Shown here piece after piece: positions 1-7,880 of a stretch of 64,000 nucleotides of DNA (position 1 is the first letter of the stretch; every line of letters starts with the position of its first letter). The stretch spans positions 67,857 to 131,856 of the forward strand of contig JBKPAJ010000021.1 in assembly GCA_046726375.1 (NCBI GenBank), written 5' to 3'. Position numbers and translations under genes: made by a program. The DNA comes from DASPWV01 sp046726375. GTDB lineage: Bacteria > Acidobacteriota > Vicinamibacteria > Vicinamibacterales > UBA2999. The notes under the pieces are model-generated. The model was given only the letters and a program-made list of their open reading frames with translations, made no database searches and was not told the DNA's origin.

Positions 1-241
1 GCGCGGACTCGATCAACGACAGCAGCGATGTGAACCGATCGGAGCGCATCCACTTGCGAATGTGATCGTCGGTCGCCCACTCCACGACGCATTGCACTGT
101 CCAATCGGGGTTGACCCAGGCGCACGACCCGAGACATCCCTCCTCCAGGCGCAGAGTCATTACCAAGAACCGCAGGGCGTCGAGCAGGTCCTGAGCGGCG
201 CGCGCCGACGAGGCAACGAGCGCGACGTTCAGGCGCACCAT
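1..241 (-). CDS. ABM-domain (quinol monooxygenase-like) protein, 3' end beyond window
   Basis: The reverse strand reads from an ATG at 241 to the window edge, giving about 80 residues without a stop. The translation starts MVRLNVALVASSARAAQDLL and continues with a segment on 'LEEGCLGSCAWVNPD' and 'VEWATDDHIRKWMRSDRF'. The layout (strand, helix with sampling of one measurement, then a strand and a 'W.s....H..S' helix) matches antibiotic-biosynthesis-monooxygenase (ABM) fold proteins such as YgiN. These are small dimeric alpha+beta barrels that oxidise quinols or serve as accessory domains. It lies downstream of the sigma-54 activator on the same strand, 187 bp away, with no terminator evident. 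Function beyond the fold is not determinable; the C-terminus is missing. Confidence 0.5.
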   Translation of the reverse strand, partial: MVRLNVALVASSARAAQDLLDALRFLVMTLRLEEGCLGSCAWVNPDWTVQCVVEWATDDHIRKWMRSDRFTSLLSLIESA

Positions 242-428
242 GGCGGGCGTCCTAGCACCACTCGTTCCAATTGGATGGATCGCGCCGCCGTCCGTGTTAC
301 CGCTAGAGAATGAACGCTTTCGGGCGGGCCGCGCGTTCCGCTGACGGGTAACGGGGTGACGCGCAACCCCCGGCATCGCAGAGGCTCCACGGCATGCCGG
401 AGGCGCTGGCGATGGCGGTGGCGAGCGT

Positions 429-2375
429 CTAGCCATGGCCGGGCCGTTTCAGTCCAAGCTTCGCCATGCGCGTTTCCAGCGTCGTCGGTTTCATGCCGAG
501 GCGATCGGCGGCCGCCCCTGCCCCGCGGATGCGCCATCCCGTGCTCTCGAGCACGGTGCGGAGATGTTCCTTCTCGACGTCGAGCAACCGCTGGCTGCGC
601 CGCGGCGCCGGCGCGGAGGACTGCGGCAGAGGGATCGTCAAGCGCCGGCCGGTCACGACGATCATCGCGCGCTCCACGACGTTGCGAAGCTCGCGGATGT
701 TGCCGGGCCAGGGATACTGCTGCAACGCGGCGAGGTTCTCGCGGTCGATCAAGTCGATGCGTTTGCCGAACGCCCGCGAGAATTCCTCCACGAAGCGCCA
801 GACGAGCAGCGGGATGTCCTCCACCCGCTCGCGCAGCGGCGGCACGAGAATCGGAAAGACGTTCAACCGGTAGAACAGATCCTCGCGAAACGCGCCGTCA
901 GCCACACGCTGCTCGAGATTGCGATGCGTGGCGGCGATGATCCGCGTATTGACCGTGATCGGATGCGGGCTGCCGAGCCGCTCGATGGTGCGCTCTTCGA
1001 ACACGCGCAGCAGCTTCACTTGTACTTCCGACGGCAGGTCGCCGATCTCGTCGAGGAAGATCGTCGAGCGATCGGCGAGTTCGAAGCGGCCGGCCTGGCG
1101 CGCCAGCGCCCCGGTGAACGCCCCTTTCTCGCGCCCGAACAGCTCGCTCTCGATGAGCGTCGCCGGAATGGCGGCGCAGTTGACGCGGACCATCGCGCGC
1201 GTCCGCCGCGCGCTGAGCTCGTGGATCTGCGTCGCGAAGAGCTCTTTGCCGGTGCCAGTCTCGCCGAGAAGGAGCACGGTGGAATCGGTTGCCGCCACCT
1301 GCTGGATTTGCTCCAGCACACCGCGTACGGCTGCACTCTGGCCGATGACGCGCGTGTGTCCCAATCGCTCGCGCTCTTCCTGCCTCAAGTAGACGTTTTC
1401 GGCCTCGAGCCGGTCCTTCAGCTGCTGCACTTCCTGCGCAGCCGAGCGCAGCGCGTCGTCGCGGTGTTGCCTGGCGAGCACCTGATTGAAGACACTCGCG
1501 ACCATTTCGATCCGGCGCAGCATCTGTGGCGGCCAGGTGCGCTCGGATTTGATCGAGCAGAACCCCACTGCGCCCGCGACCTTGCCCTGCAGGGTCAGCG
1601 GCACCAACACCGCGGCCTTGGTGCCGATTTCGCCGAAGCCGATGCGGTCGGTCTCGGGAATCTCGTCGAGCGCCTGGAAGATGACCTTCTCTCCGGCCAG
1701 CAGGCGATCGATCGTCCACGGGAAGCGTGCCGACAGCAGCGGCAGCGGGCGAGACGGGTCAGCGGACGCCATCCAACTGACGGCGCCGGATAGAACGCGG
1801 TCGGAACTGATCTCGAAGAACGAGCCGCGATCGAGCCCGAGCTGCTCGCACGTTCGCTGGAGCGAGCCGACAATCGCGCCGACGACCTCATCGCCCTGGA
1901 GATTGATGAACTGAAACGACATCTCCGCTACGAACTGTTCGAACGCCAGCTGCTCCTCGAGCATCGACCGCCGTTCGGCGTCTTCCGGCTGAGTCCCCAG
2001 CCCGATTTCGACGATCGATGCGAGCACGAAGACGAGACCGTTGCTGGTCCGCAGCGGATGGAGTTCGATCTGGACGGAAATGCGGGAACCATCTTTGCGC
2101 TGACCGAATACCTCACGATCGACGCTCATCCTGCGGAAGCTCGGGTCGCGGGCAAACTCCTGCCGGTAAGCGGCGTGGATCGTACGCAGCTCAGGTGGCA
2201 ATAGCAGGTCGATGCTGCGGCCGACAAGCTCCTCGCGCTGATAGCCGAACTGCCGCTCCAGGGCGCGATTGACGAACATGATCGCGCCCTGCACATCCGC
2301 GATCAGGATGGCGGTGGGCGAGGCCTCGAGTGCGGGCTGCGCGAGTTCGGACATGTCGACGATGGACCCAAACAC
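429..2375 (-). CDS. Sigma-54-dependent activator, PAS-GAF-AAA+-Fis HTH
   Basis: A 648-residue bacterial enhancer-binding protein. In order: PAS domain (about residues 10-125), GAF domain (about 145-300), a short coiled linker, the sigma-54 AAA+ domain (about 343-575) with Walker A GETGTGKE near 371, the sigma-54-contacting GAFTGA loop at 418-423 and Walker B FLDEIG near 440, then an FhlA-like helix-turn-helix at 600-645. It should bind upstream enhancer sites and remodel RNA polymerase-sigma-54 in response to a ligand or redox state sensed by PAS/GAF. GTG at 2375 is chosen because AGGA sits 6 nt upstream; an internal ATG at 2354 has no good ribosome site. It is transcribed away from the ATP synthase operon, whose predicted sigma-54 promoter is about 0.9 kb away. 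Its HTH is nearly the same as that of the activator at 25245-26900. Confidence 0.93.
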   Translation of the reverse strand: MFGSIVDMSELAQPALEASPTAILIADVQGAIMFVNRALERQFGYQREELVGRSIDLLLPPELRTIHAAYRQEFARDPSFRRMSVDREVFGQRKDGSRISVQIELHPLRTSNGLVFVLASIVEIGLGTQPEDAERRSMLEEQLAFEQFVAEMSFQFINLQGDEVVGAIVGSLQRTCEQLGLDRGSFFEISSDRVLSGAVSWMASADPSRPLPLLSARFPWTIDRLLAGEKVIFQALDEIPETDRIGFGEIGTKAAVLVPLTLQGKVAGAVGFCSIKSERTWPPQMLRRIEMVASVFNQVLARQHRDDALRSAAQEVQQLKDRLEAENVYLRQEERERLGHTRVIGQSAAVRGVLEQIQQVAATDSTVLLLGETGTGKELFATQIHELSARRTRAMVRVNCAAIPATLIESELFGREKGAFTGALARQAGRFELADRSTIFLDEIGDLPSEVQVKLLRVFEERTIERLGSPHPITVNTRIIAATHRNLEQRVADGAFREDLFYRLNVFPILVPPLRERVEDIPLLVWRFVEEFSRAFGKRIDLIDRENLAALQQYPWPGNIRELRNVVERAMIVVTGRRLTIPLPQSSAPAPRRSQRLLDVEKEHLRTVLESTGWRIRGAGAAADRLGMKPTTLETRMAKLGLKRPGHG

Positions 2376-2390
2376 CGGCGTTCCTGCCGT

Positions 2391-2987
2391 TTACTTCGCT
2401 CTCTTTACGTTCGTGAGCCGGATCAGCTCCGCCGCGTAGTCCTGTACAACAAACGCACCCTGCTTCACGGTGACTCTTGCCGCGGGGGCCATGGTCCCGG
2501 AGCCGCTGCCGGCGGCGTCGACTTCGATGTCGACGATCGCAAAGTCGTAGCCCTCCTTCGGCTTCGCGTCCTGGACGCCGGCGCCGAGGAACAGAATCGG
2601 CTGGTCGGCGACGATGGTCAGCAGCCGGCCTTTGTCGGTCGCCCGCTCGAGGGTCAGTCGTGTTGTCGTCGGTGTCCCCGTTCCCAACCGCACGGAACCA
2701 GTTGGAGGCACTCCGACCAGCGCCTTGCGCAGCGCCGCCGCTCCGCCGCTCGCGAACGCGCCGGTGAACTTGTCCACCTCGCTCTGCGACATCTTTCTGT
2801 CGACTACGATGGTGACCGGTGCGTTCGCCGCGGCCCCGCCGCCCGTCTTGACCGCGGCCGTCGCAGTGAAGGTCTCGCTGGTCTGCGCGTGCAGAGACGC
2901 AATCAGAAACGCTGACACCGTGGCGCCAAGCGCCGCGCCGATTGCTGCCGATCGGAGATTCCGGGTTGTTGCCTGTCTAAGATTCAT
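2391..2987 (-). CDS. Secreted hypothetical protein
   Basis: A 198-residue protein with a clear Sec signal peptide (basic start MNLRQATTRNLRSAA, hydrophobic core, cleavage after LHAQ). The mature part is rich in Ala, Gly, Thr and Val with alternating strand-like stretches, and has no catalytic motif or cysteine that I recognise. Proteins of this look are common as exported hypotheticals in Acidobacteriota. The stop codon (TAA, 2391-2393) is only 15 bp from the GTG of the sigma-54 activator, so the two genes are probably cotranscribed. It is divergent from the ATP synthase operon. Confidence 0.75.
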   Translation of the reverse strand: MNLRQATTRNLRSAAIGAALGATVSAFLIASLHAQTSETFTATAAVKTGGGAAANAPVTIVVDRKMSQSEVDKFTGAFASGGAAALRKALVGVPPTGSVRLGTGTPTTTRLTLERATDKGRLLTIVADQPILFLGAGVQDAKPKEGYDFAIVDIEVDAAGSGSGTMAPAARVTVKQGAFVVQDYAAELIRLTNVKRAK

Positions 2988-3119
2988 GGGTCACCTCTCG
3001 CGTCCTCTAACAACGCGCAGTGCCCCGAGTGCAGCAGACGTGCCGTGAATGGGGCGGGTGACGAAGCGGCGGAAGACGGCCGGAGACCGAACGAACTGCC
3101 TCCACGACAGGCGAATCCG

Positions 3120-3135
3120 CTCCGGTATCGCGGAG
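3120..3135. promoter_or_regulatory. Palindrome CTCCG-N6-CGGAG, candidate enhancer (UAS) of the ATP synthase operon
   Basis: The sequence CTCCGGTATCGCGGAG is an inverted repeat with 5-bp arms and a 6-bp centre. Near-identical copies occur at 19644 (15 of 16 bases) and, read on the minus strand, at 25129 (15 of 16). It ends 117 bp before the -24 box at 3253, a normal distance for an activator site of a sigma-54 promoter. No gene covers 2988-3289; this site and the promoter are what the gap holds. Confidence 0.5.
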
Positions 3136-3252
3136 AAGGTCCGACATGCCGGAGATCGATTGGAGGACGGGGGCCAGGCCGCGGGTGGCCGTTCCTGCTG
3201 GGCGAATTGAACTTCGGGCTCTCGGCGAGTGCCGGACCGCTGCTCGCGGTCA

Positions 3253-3268
3253 TGGCACGGGGCGTGCT
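3253..3268 (+). promoter_or_regulatory. Sigma-54 (-24/-12) promoter before atpB
   Basis: TGGCACGGGGCGTGCT has GG at 3254-3255 and GC at 3266-3267 with the obligatory 10-bp spacing; the consensus is TGGCAC-N5-TTGC. It differs in only two positions from the promoter at 13407. A start site about 12 bp after the GC would fall near 3279, just before the GGAG ribosome site at 3281-3284 and the GTG at 3290. That geometry supports both calls. Confidence 0.6.
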
Positions 3269-3289
3269 GAACGGCACGTCGGAGCGAAC

Positions 3290-4135
3290 GTGTTCACCGT
3301 CTTCTGCCTTGGCCTCCTCGAACCAGTCGAACATGGTCTGTCGCAAAAGGCGGTGGAGATTGCGCGGCCCTTCGGATTCCCTATCACGAACTCGATGGTG
3401 GTGACTTGGGTCGTAGCCCTGGGCCTGATCCTCTTTGCGCAGCTGGCGACGCGGCGCATGAGCAGCGTCCCGAGCGGAGCGCAGAACTTCCTCGAATGGC
3501 TGGTCGAGGCCCTTTACGGACTGCTCGAGAGCATCATCGGCCGCCATCTGGTGCAGCGGACGTTCTGGTTCTTTGCCACGATCTTCATCTTCATCCTGTC
3601 CGCGAACTGGTTTGGTCTCATCCCGGGTGTCGGCACCATCGGGTGGGGTCACCAGACCGCCGAAGGCTTCGTCGTCGAGCAGCCGCTGCTCCGAGGCGCC
3701 AATGCGGATCTGAACCTGACCCTGGCAATGGCTCTGGTCTTCTTCGCCTGCTGGATCTTCTGGGCACTGCAGGAAGTGGGCATCGGCGGCGTGGCCACGG
3801 AGCTGTTCGCGCCGAAGGGCGAAACCACCGGCATGCTCAAAGTGCTGATGATTGTGGTGTTCTTCGCAGCCGGCTGTCTGGAGATTGTGTCGATTCTGTT
3901 TCGTCCCGTCTCTTTGAGTTTTCGTCTCTACGGCAATGTGTTCGCCGGCGAAAACATGCTGGAGGCGATGGCCACGCTCGTGCCCGGCCTCGGATGGTTG
4001 TTGCCGATCCCCTTTTACTTCATGGAACTGCTGGTGGGTCTCGTGCAGGCGATGGTGTTCATGCTCCTGACCGCCGTCTTCACGCTCCTGATTTGTCACC
4101 ACGAGGAAGCTGGCCCCGCGGCGGCGCACGGCTGA
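3290..4135 (+). CDS. atpB: F1Fo ATP synthase subunit a
   Basis: The membrane subunit that forms the proton half-channels against the c-ring. The reading frame is open back to 3146, but the first 48 residues are Arg/Gly-rich and unlike any subunit a. GTG at 3290 with GGAG 6 nt upstream gives 281 residues starting FTVFCLGLLEPVEHG. The essential arginine is visible in SFRLYGNVFAGEN, and the C-terminal helix contains FYFMELLVGLVQAMVF, typical of the family. At least five hydrophobic helices follow, consistent with the fold. It is the first gene of the atp operon; no atpI is present upstream. The start is inferred from ribosome site and promoter position rather than from homology. Confidence 0.93.
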   Translation: MFTVFCLGLLEPVEHGLSQKAVEIARPFGFPITNSMVVTWVVALGLILFAQLATRRMSSVPSGAQNFLEWLVEALYGLLESIIGRHLVQRTFWFFATIFIFILSANWFGLIPGVGTIGWGHQTAEGFVVEQPLLRGANADLNLTLAMALVFFACWIFWALQEVGIGGVATELFAPKGETTGMLKVLMIVVFFAAGCLEIVSILFRPVSLSFRLYGNVFAGENMLEAMATLVPGLGWLLPIPFYFMELLVGLVQAMVFMLLTAVFTLLICHHEEAGPAAAHG

Positions 4136-4202
4136 CGGGGATCGGATGGCGTGCGCGTAACGCATTCACATTGACTGGCGAGTAGCAGAAAGGACACACA
4201 CG

Positions 4203-4391
4203 ATGATCGGAAGTATTCACGTCGGCCTGGCAGCACTGGGCGCCGCGATCGGCGTGGGATTGATTGGCAGCGGCGCCTCGAGCGCGGTGGGCAGGAATCC
4301 CGGCGCGTCCACGAAGATCATGGTCCAGTCGATCCTCTCGATCGCTTTTGCCGAAGCGATCGTGTTCTACGCGCTGTTCCTCGTGCAGTAG
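4203..4391 (+). CDS. atpE: F1Fo ATP synthase subunit c
   Basis: A 62-residue two-helix proteolipid, shorter than the usual 70-90 residues because it lacks an N-terminal extension. The polar loop is R31-N32-P33 (normally RQP) and the ion-carrying carboxylate is E51 in FAEAIVFYALF. Aligning on the loop, the helix-1 position that is Gln in sodium-type rings is V18 here, and the residue after E51 is Ala rather than Ser/Thr, so the ring is probably proton-specific (inference). AAAGGA lies 8 nt before the ATG. The gene lies between atpB and atpF in the standard order. Confidence 0.95.
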   Translation: MIGSIHVGLAALGAAIGVGLIGSGASSAVGRNPGASTKIMVQSILSIAFAEAIVFYALFLVQ

Positions 4392-4453
4392 ACATCGCTT
4401 TCCGGCCGGCGGCATGGCGCCCAGCCGCGCCGGGAGAAAACGAGTGCGCAATC

Positions 4454-4999
4454 ATGGACGTAGTAGCGCTGCAGACTGCAGTCGAAGGCCAAAGCCAGAT
4501 CGAACAGATCGCCAGCACCTTCGGCGTTGACTGGACTCATCTCTTCGCCCAGAGCGTCAGCTTCGGGATCGTATGCGCCGTTCTCTACGCGCTCGCATAC
4601 AAGCCGATCCTGCGCATCCTCGAAGCCCGCCGGCAGCAGATCGCCGCCGGCCTGGCGAACGCGGAAAGGATCAGGGCGGAGCTCGACCGCATCGAGCAAT
4701 CGCGCGTCGACGTCCTGGCAAAGGCGGCGGCCGAAGGCAAGCAGCTGATCGAGGACGCACGCGCCGCCGCGGCGCGTGTGCAGGCCGAGGAGACGAAAAA
4801 GGCCATCGCCGCAGCGGAGCAAATCATAGTGAAGGCGCGCGAGGCCGCAGCGCGCGATCATGCCCAGATGCTCGCCGAGCTCAGACGCGAGATCGGCCGC
4901 CTGGTCGTTCAGACCACCGCATCGGTGACTGGCAAGATTCTGACACCGGAGGATCACCGCCGTCTGGCCGAGGAAACGGCCAGGCAGCTGGTGTCCTGA
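4454..4999 (+). CDS. atpF: F1Fo ATP synthase subunit b
   Basis: A 181-residue peripheral stalk subunit: an N-terminal membrane helix (about residues 29-50, VSFGIVCAVLYALAY), then a long Ala/Glu/Arg-rich coiled coil that joins F1 to Fo. The conserved 'P...ILEAR...I' entry to the coiled coil is present (KPILRILEARRQQI). About 20 extra residues precede the membrane helix. It sits between c and delta as in classical operons. Confidence 0.93.
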   Translation: MDVVALQTAVEGQSQIEQIASTFGVDWTHLFAQSVSFGIVCAVLYALAYKPILRILEARRQQIAAGLANAERIRAELDRIEQSRVDVLAKAAAEGKQLIEDARAAAARVQAEETKKAIAAAEQIIVKAREAAARDHAQMLAELRREIGRLVVQTTASVTGKILTPEDHRRLAEETARQLVS

Positions 5000-5024
5000 T
5001 CGGCGCCGCCCGGGAAGGTCCGCG

Positions 5025-5417
5025 ATGAAGGCGAACCGGAAGGTCAAACGCTCAGCCAGGCACCTCTATCGGCTCTGTCTCGTCGATGGCGTGCTGGATG
5101 AAAGCCGCGTGCGCCGCGTCGCGCAGCGGATCGCCAACTCCAGACGGCGTGGCTCGCTCGCGATCCTGAGCGATCTGCGCCGACTCGTGCGACTCGATCG
5201 CGATCGCCACACCGCCCTCGTCGTGAGCGCCGCGCCGCTGGCGCCGAACCTGCGCGAACAGATTCAGTCGGATCTGAAACGCGTCTACGGTCCCACGATC
5301 GCAGCATCCTTCGAGGAAAACCCCGCCCTCATCGGCGGCCTGCGCATCCGAGTCGGCAGCGACGTCTACGACGGCAGCGTGCGGGCACGGCTCGCCGCCT
5401 TGCAGGCGCATTTGTGA
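5025..5417 (+). CDS. atpH: F1Fo ATP synthase subunit delta, short form
   Basis: Only 130 residues against about 180 in typical delta subunits. The C-terminal signature is clear: FEENPALIGGLRIRVGSDVYDGS, equivalent to the family's 'GG..i.ig..v.DGSv...L' strand, which contacts subunit b. The N-terminal helical bundle that binds the top of alpha is shortened to about 75 residues. GGAAGG lies 7 nt before the ATG at 5025 and the gap from atpF is only 25 bp, so an upstream start is not available. Either a compact natural variant or a subunit with altered alpha contact. Confidence 0.85.
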   Translation: MKANRKVKRSARHLYRLCLVDGVLDESRVRRVAQRIANSRRRGSLAILSDLRRLVRLDRDRHTALVVSAAPLAPNLREQIQSDLKRVYGPTIAASFEENPALIGGLRIRVGSDVYDGSVRARLAALQAHL

Positions 5418-5438
5418 ACCTTTGTGGTGAGATGACCT

Positions 5439-6974
5439 ATGGCTGACCTCGTGCAAGAACTTGAAGAGCAAATCGCGGGAGCGAGAGCCGCAACCGCCAG
5501 GCAGAGTGTTGGCATGATCCGCGAGATCGGCGACGGGGTCGCCAGGATCGAAGGTCTCGACGATGTGATGTTGAACGAGATGCTCGACTTCGGCCAGGGC
5601 ATCACCGGTTTGGCGCTCAACCTCGATGAGACCGAGGTTGCGGCCATCATTCTCGGCGACTACACCAAGCTGAGCGAGCGCGACGAGGTGCGTGCCACTG
5701 GTCGCCTGCTTCAGGTGCCGGTCGGCAGAGGCTTGCTCGGTCGTGTCGTGAGCACGCTCGGCGAACCGCTCGACGGCAAGGGGCCGATTCCGAGCGACGC
5801 GGCCTATCCGGTCGAAAAGCTCGCGCCAGGCATCATCAAGCGCCGTCCGATTGGCCAACCGGTCCAGACCGGGATCATGCCGATCGACGCGATGATTCCC
5901 ATCGGCCGCGGGCAGCGCGAGCTGATCATCGGCGACCGCTCGACGGGTAAGACGGCAATCTGCCTCGACACGATCATCAGCCAGGCGCGTCTCAACAAGG
6001 CGGCCGAAGGCGCGGGCGACAGCAGTTATCGGCCTCTCTACTGCATCTACGTCGCGGTCGGCCAGAAGCAGTCGACGATCGCCCGGATCATCGCCACGCT
6101 CGAAGACGCCGGCGCCATGCCGTACAGCATCATCGTCGCGTCGCCAGCGTCGGATTCGGCCGCCAGTCAGTACCTCGCGCCTTTTGCCGGAGCCGCCATG
6201 GGTGAGTGGTTCATGGACCACGGCATGGACGCACTCATCGTCTACGACGATCTATCCAAGCACGCTGTTGCCTATCGTCAGGTGTCGCTGGTGCTGAAGC
6301 GACCGTCCGGTCGCGAAGCCTACCCAGGTGACGTGTTCTATCTCCACAGCCGGCTGCTCGAACGCGCCGCTCGAGTGGGCGAACAATTCGGCAACGGTTC
6401 ATTGACGGCGCTGCCGATCATCGAGACGCAGGCCGGCGACGTTTCGGCGTACATCCCGACCAACGTCATCTCGATCACCGACGGACAGATCTTCCTGGAA
6501 ACCGATCTGTTCCATCAGGGCATCCGTCCGGCGATCTCGGTCGGCATCTCGGTGTCGCGCGTGGGCTCCGCGGCGCAGCTCAAGGCGATGAAACAGGTGG
6601 CCGGACAGCTCAAGGGCGACCTCGCCCAGTTCCGCGAACTGGCGGCCTTCGCGCAGTTCGGCTCCGAGCTCGATGCCGCGACACAAGCCAAGATCGATCG
6701 CGGCAAACGCATCGTGGAGCTGTTCAAGCAGCCGCAGTACAGGCCGATTCCCGTGGAGCATCAGGTGGCGGTGATCTGGGCCGTCCAGAACGGCTATGTG
6801 GACGATGTGCCGGTCGAGCGGATCAAGGAATTCCAGGCGGACTGGACGGACTTTCTGACCACGCGGCGGGACGCGGTGCTGCGCAAAATCACCACCGAAA
6901 AGGCGATTAGCCCCGAACTCGCCGCGGAGCTGAAGGCGGCGGCCGATCAGTTCAAGCAGACGTGGAGGAAATAG
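5439..6974 (+). CDS. atpA: F1Fo ATP synthase subunit alpha
   Basis: 511 residues, full length. Carries the non-catalytic nucleotide site with P-loop GDRSTGKT and the family segment VGQKQSTIARI. The alpha signature around 'AYPGDVFYLHSRLLERAA' is present. Forms the hexamer with beta in the cytoplasm. Starts 21 bp after atpH and ends 6 bp before atpG, so translational coupling is likely. Confidence 0.97.
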   Translation: MADLVQELEEQIAGARAATARQSVGMIREIGDGVARIEGLDDVMLNEMLDFGQGITGLALNLDETEVAAIILGDYTKLSERDEVRATGRLLQVPVGRGLLGRVVSTLGEPLDGKGPIPSDAAYPVEKLAPGIIKRRPIGQPVQTGIMPIDAMIPIGRGQRELIIGDRSTGKTAICLDTIISQARLNKAAEGAGDSSYRPLYCIYVAVGQKQSTIARIIATLEDAGAMPYSIIVASPASDSAASQYLAPFAGAAMGEWFMDHGMDALIVYDDLSKHAVAYRQVSLVLKRPSGREAYPGDVFYLHSRLLERAARVGEQFGNGSLTALPIIETQAGDVSAYIPTNVISITDGQIFLETDLFHQGIRPAISVGISVSRVGSAAQLKAMKQVAGQLKGDLAQFRELAAFAQFGSELDAATQAKIDRGKRIVELFKQPQYRPIPVEHQVAVIWAVQNGYVDDVPVERIKEFQADWTDFLTTRRDAVLRKITTEKAISPELAAELKAAADQFKQTWRK

Positions 6975-6980
6975 CCGGCC

Positions 6981-7847
6981 ATGAACAGCCCACGCGACCT
7001 CCGCCGCCGCATCAGGTCGATCAGCGGCACCGCGCAGATCACCAAGGCGATGCAAATGGTGGCGGCGTCGAAGATGCGCAAGGCGCAACAGTCGGCGCTC
7101 GACGCCGCCCCGTTCGCACGGCTGTTCTATCGCCTGCAGCGTCTCGCCACCACGCGGGTGCGGCAGTTCGAGCATCCGCTCCTCGAGGTGCGCGATGTCC
7201 GCCGCCGTGCAGTGATTCTGATCGCGGCCGACAAAGGGCTGTGCGGCGCACTCAACACCAACGTCTTCCGGGTCGCCAGCCAGTACGAGACCGCATCGAC
7301 GACCTTCATCACCGCCGGGCGCAAGGCGGCGCAGTTCGTGGCCCGCACCGGGCGGCAGCTCGCCGCCGAATTCACGTACGGCGACTCGCCAACCTATCCC
7401 GAGGCCAGGGCGCTCGCCGCGTTTGCACGCGACCTCTTCCTGAACGGCGAGGTCGACGAGGTGCTGATCGTGGCGACGCGTTTCGTCAACACGCTGACGC
7501 AGGTCCCGGTCGCGCTCGAGTATCTGCCCGTCGGGGAGATCCGCGGCGTGCAAGTTCCGGGCGCGGAATCGGAAGCGGCACTTGCAGCCGACACGGGCGA
7601 TACCTCGTTCGAACCAAGCGCTGAGGAGGTGTTGAGCTATCTCCTCGGGCACTATCTCAACATCTATTTGTATTTCGTTCTGCTGAATGCCAAAGCGAGC
7701 GAGCAGAGCGCCCGCATGGTGTCGATGAAGAACGCCACTGACAGCGCGGAGGGTCTGATCAAAGACCTGACGCTCGAGTACAACAAGCTGCGGCAGGGAA
7801 ACATCACGAAGGAACTATTGGAGATTGCGGGCGGCCAGGCAGAGTGA
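6981..7847 (+). CDS. atpG: F1Fo ATP synthase subunit gamma
   Basis: 288 residues, usual length. The N-terminal helix with LRRRIRSISGTAQITKAM and the C-terminal helix SARMVSMKNATDSAEGLI form the rotating coiled-coil shaft inside the alpha3beta3 hexamer. The central Rossmann-like part contains ADKGLCGALNTNVF. An A-G-G-A ribosome site overlaps the end of atpA. Confidence 0.97.
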   Translation: MNSPRDLRRRIRSISGTAQITKAMQMVAASKMRKAQQSALDAAPFARLFYRLQRLATTRVRQFEHPLLEVRDVRRRAVILIAADKGLCGALNTNVFRVASQYETASTTFITAGRKAAQFVARTGRQLAAEFTYGDSPTYPEARALAAFARDLFLNGEVDEVLIVATRFVNTLTQVPVALEYLPVGEIRGVQVPGAESEAALAADTGDTSFEPSAEEVLSYLLGHYLNIYLYFVLLNAKASEQSARMVSMKNATDSAEGLIKDLTLEYNKLRQGNITKELLEIAGGQAE

Positions 7848-7880
7848 CCCGGCCATCGCTGATAGATACTAGGTGCTCTC

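Noticed and set aside
435..1793. Long plus-strand frame of 452 codons opposite the sigma-54 activator
   Set aside because: It is the shadow of a gene with strong domain motifs on the other strand and has no recognisable motif itself.
2984..4165. 393-codon minus-strand frame across the atpB gene
   Set aside because: Composition is His/Gln/Glu/Arg-rich without domains, and the plus strand encodes a canonical subunit a.
5052..6221. 389-codon minus-strand frame across atpH and atpA
   Set aside because: Antisense of conserved ATP synthase subunits; no motif.
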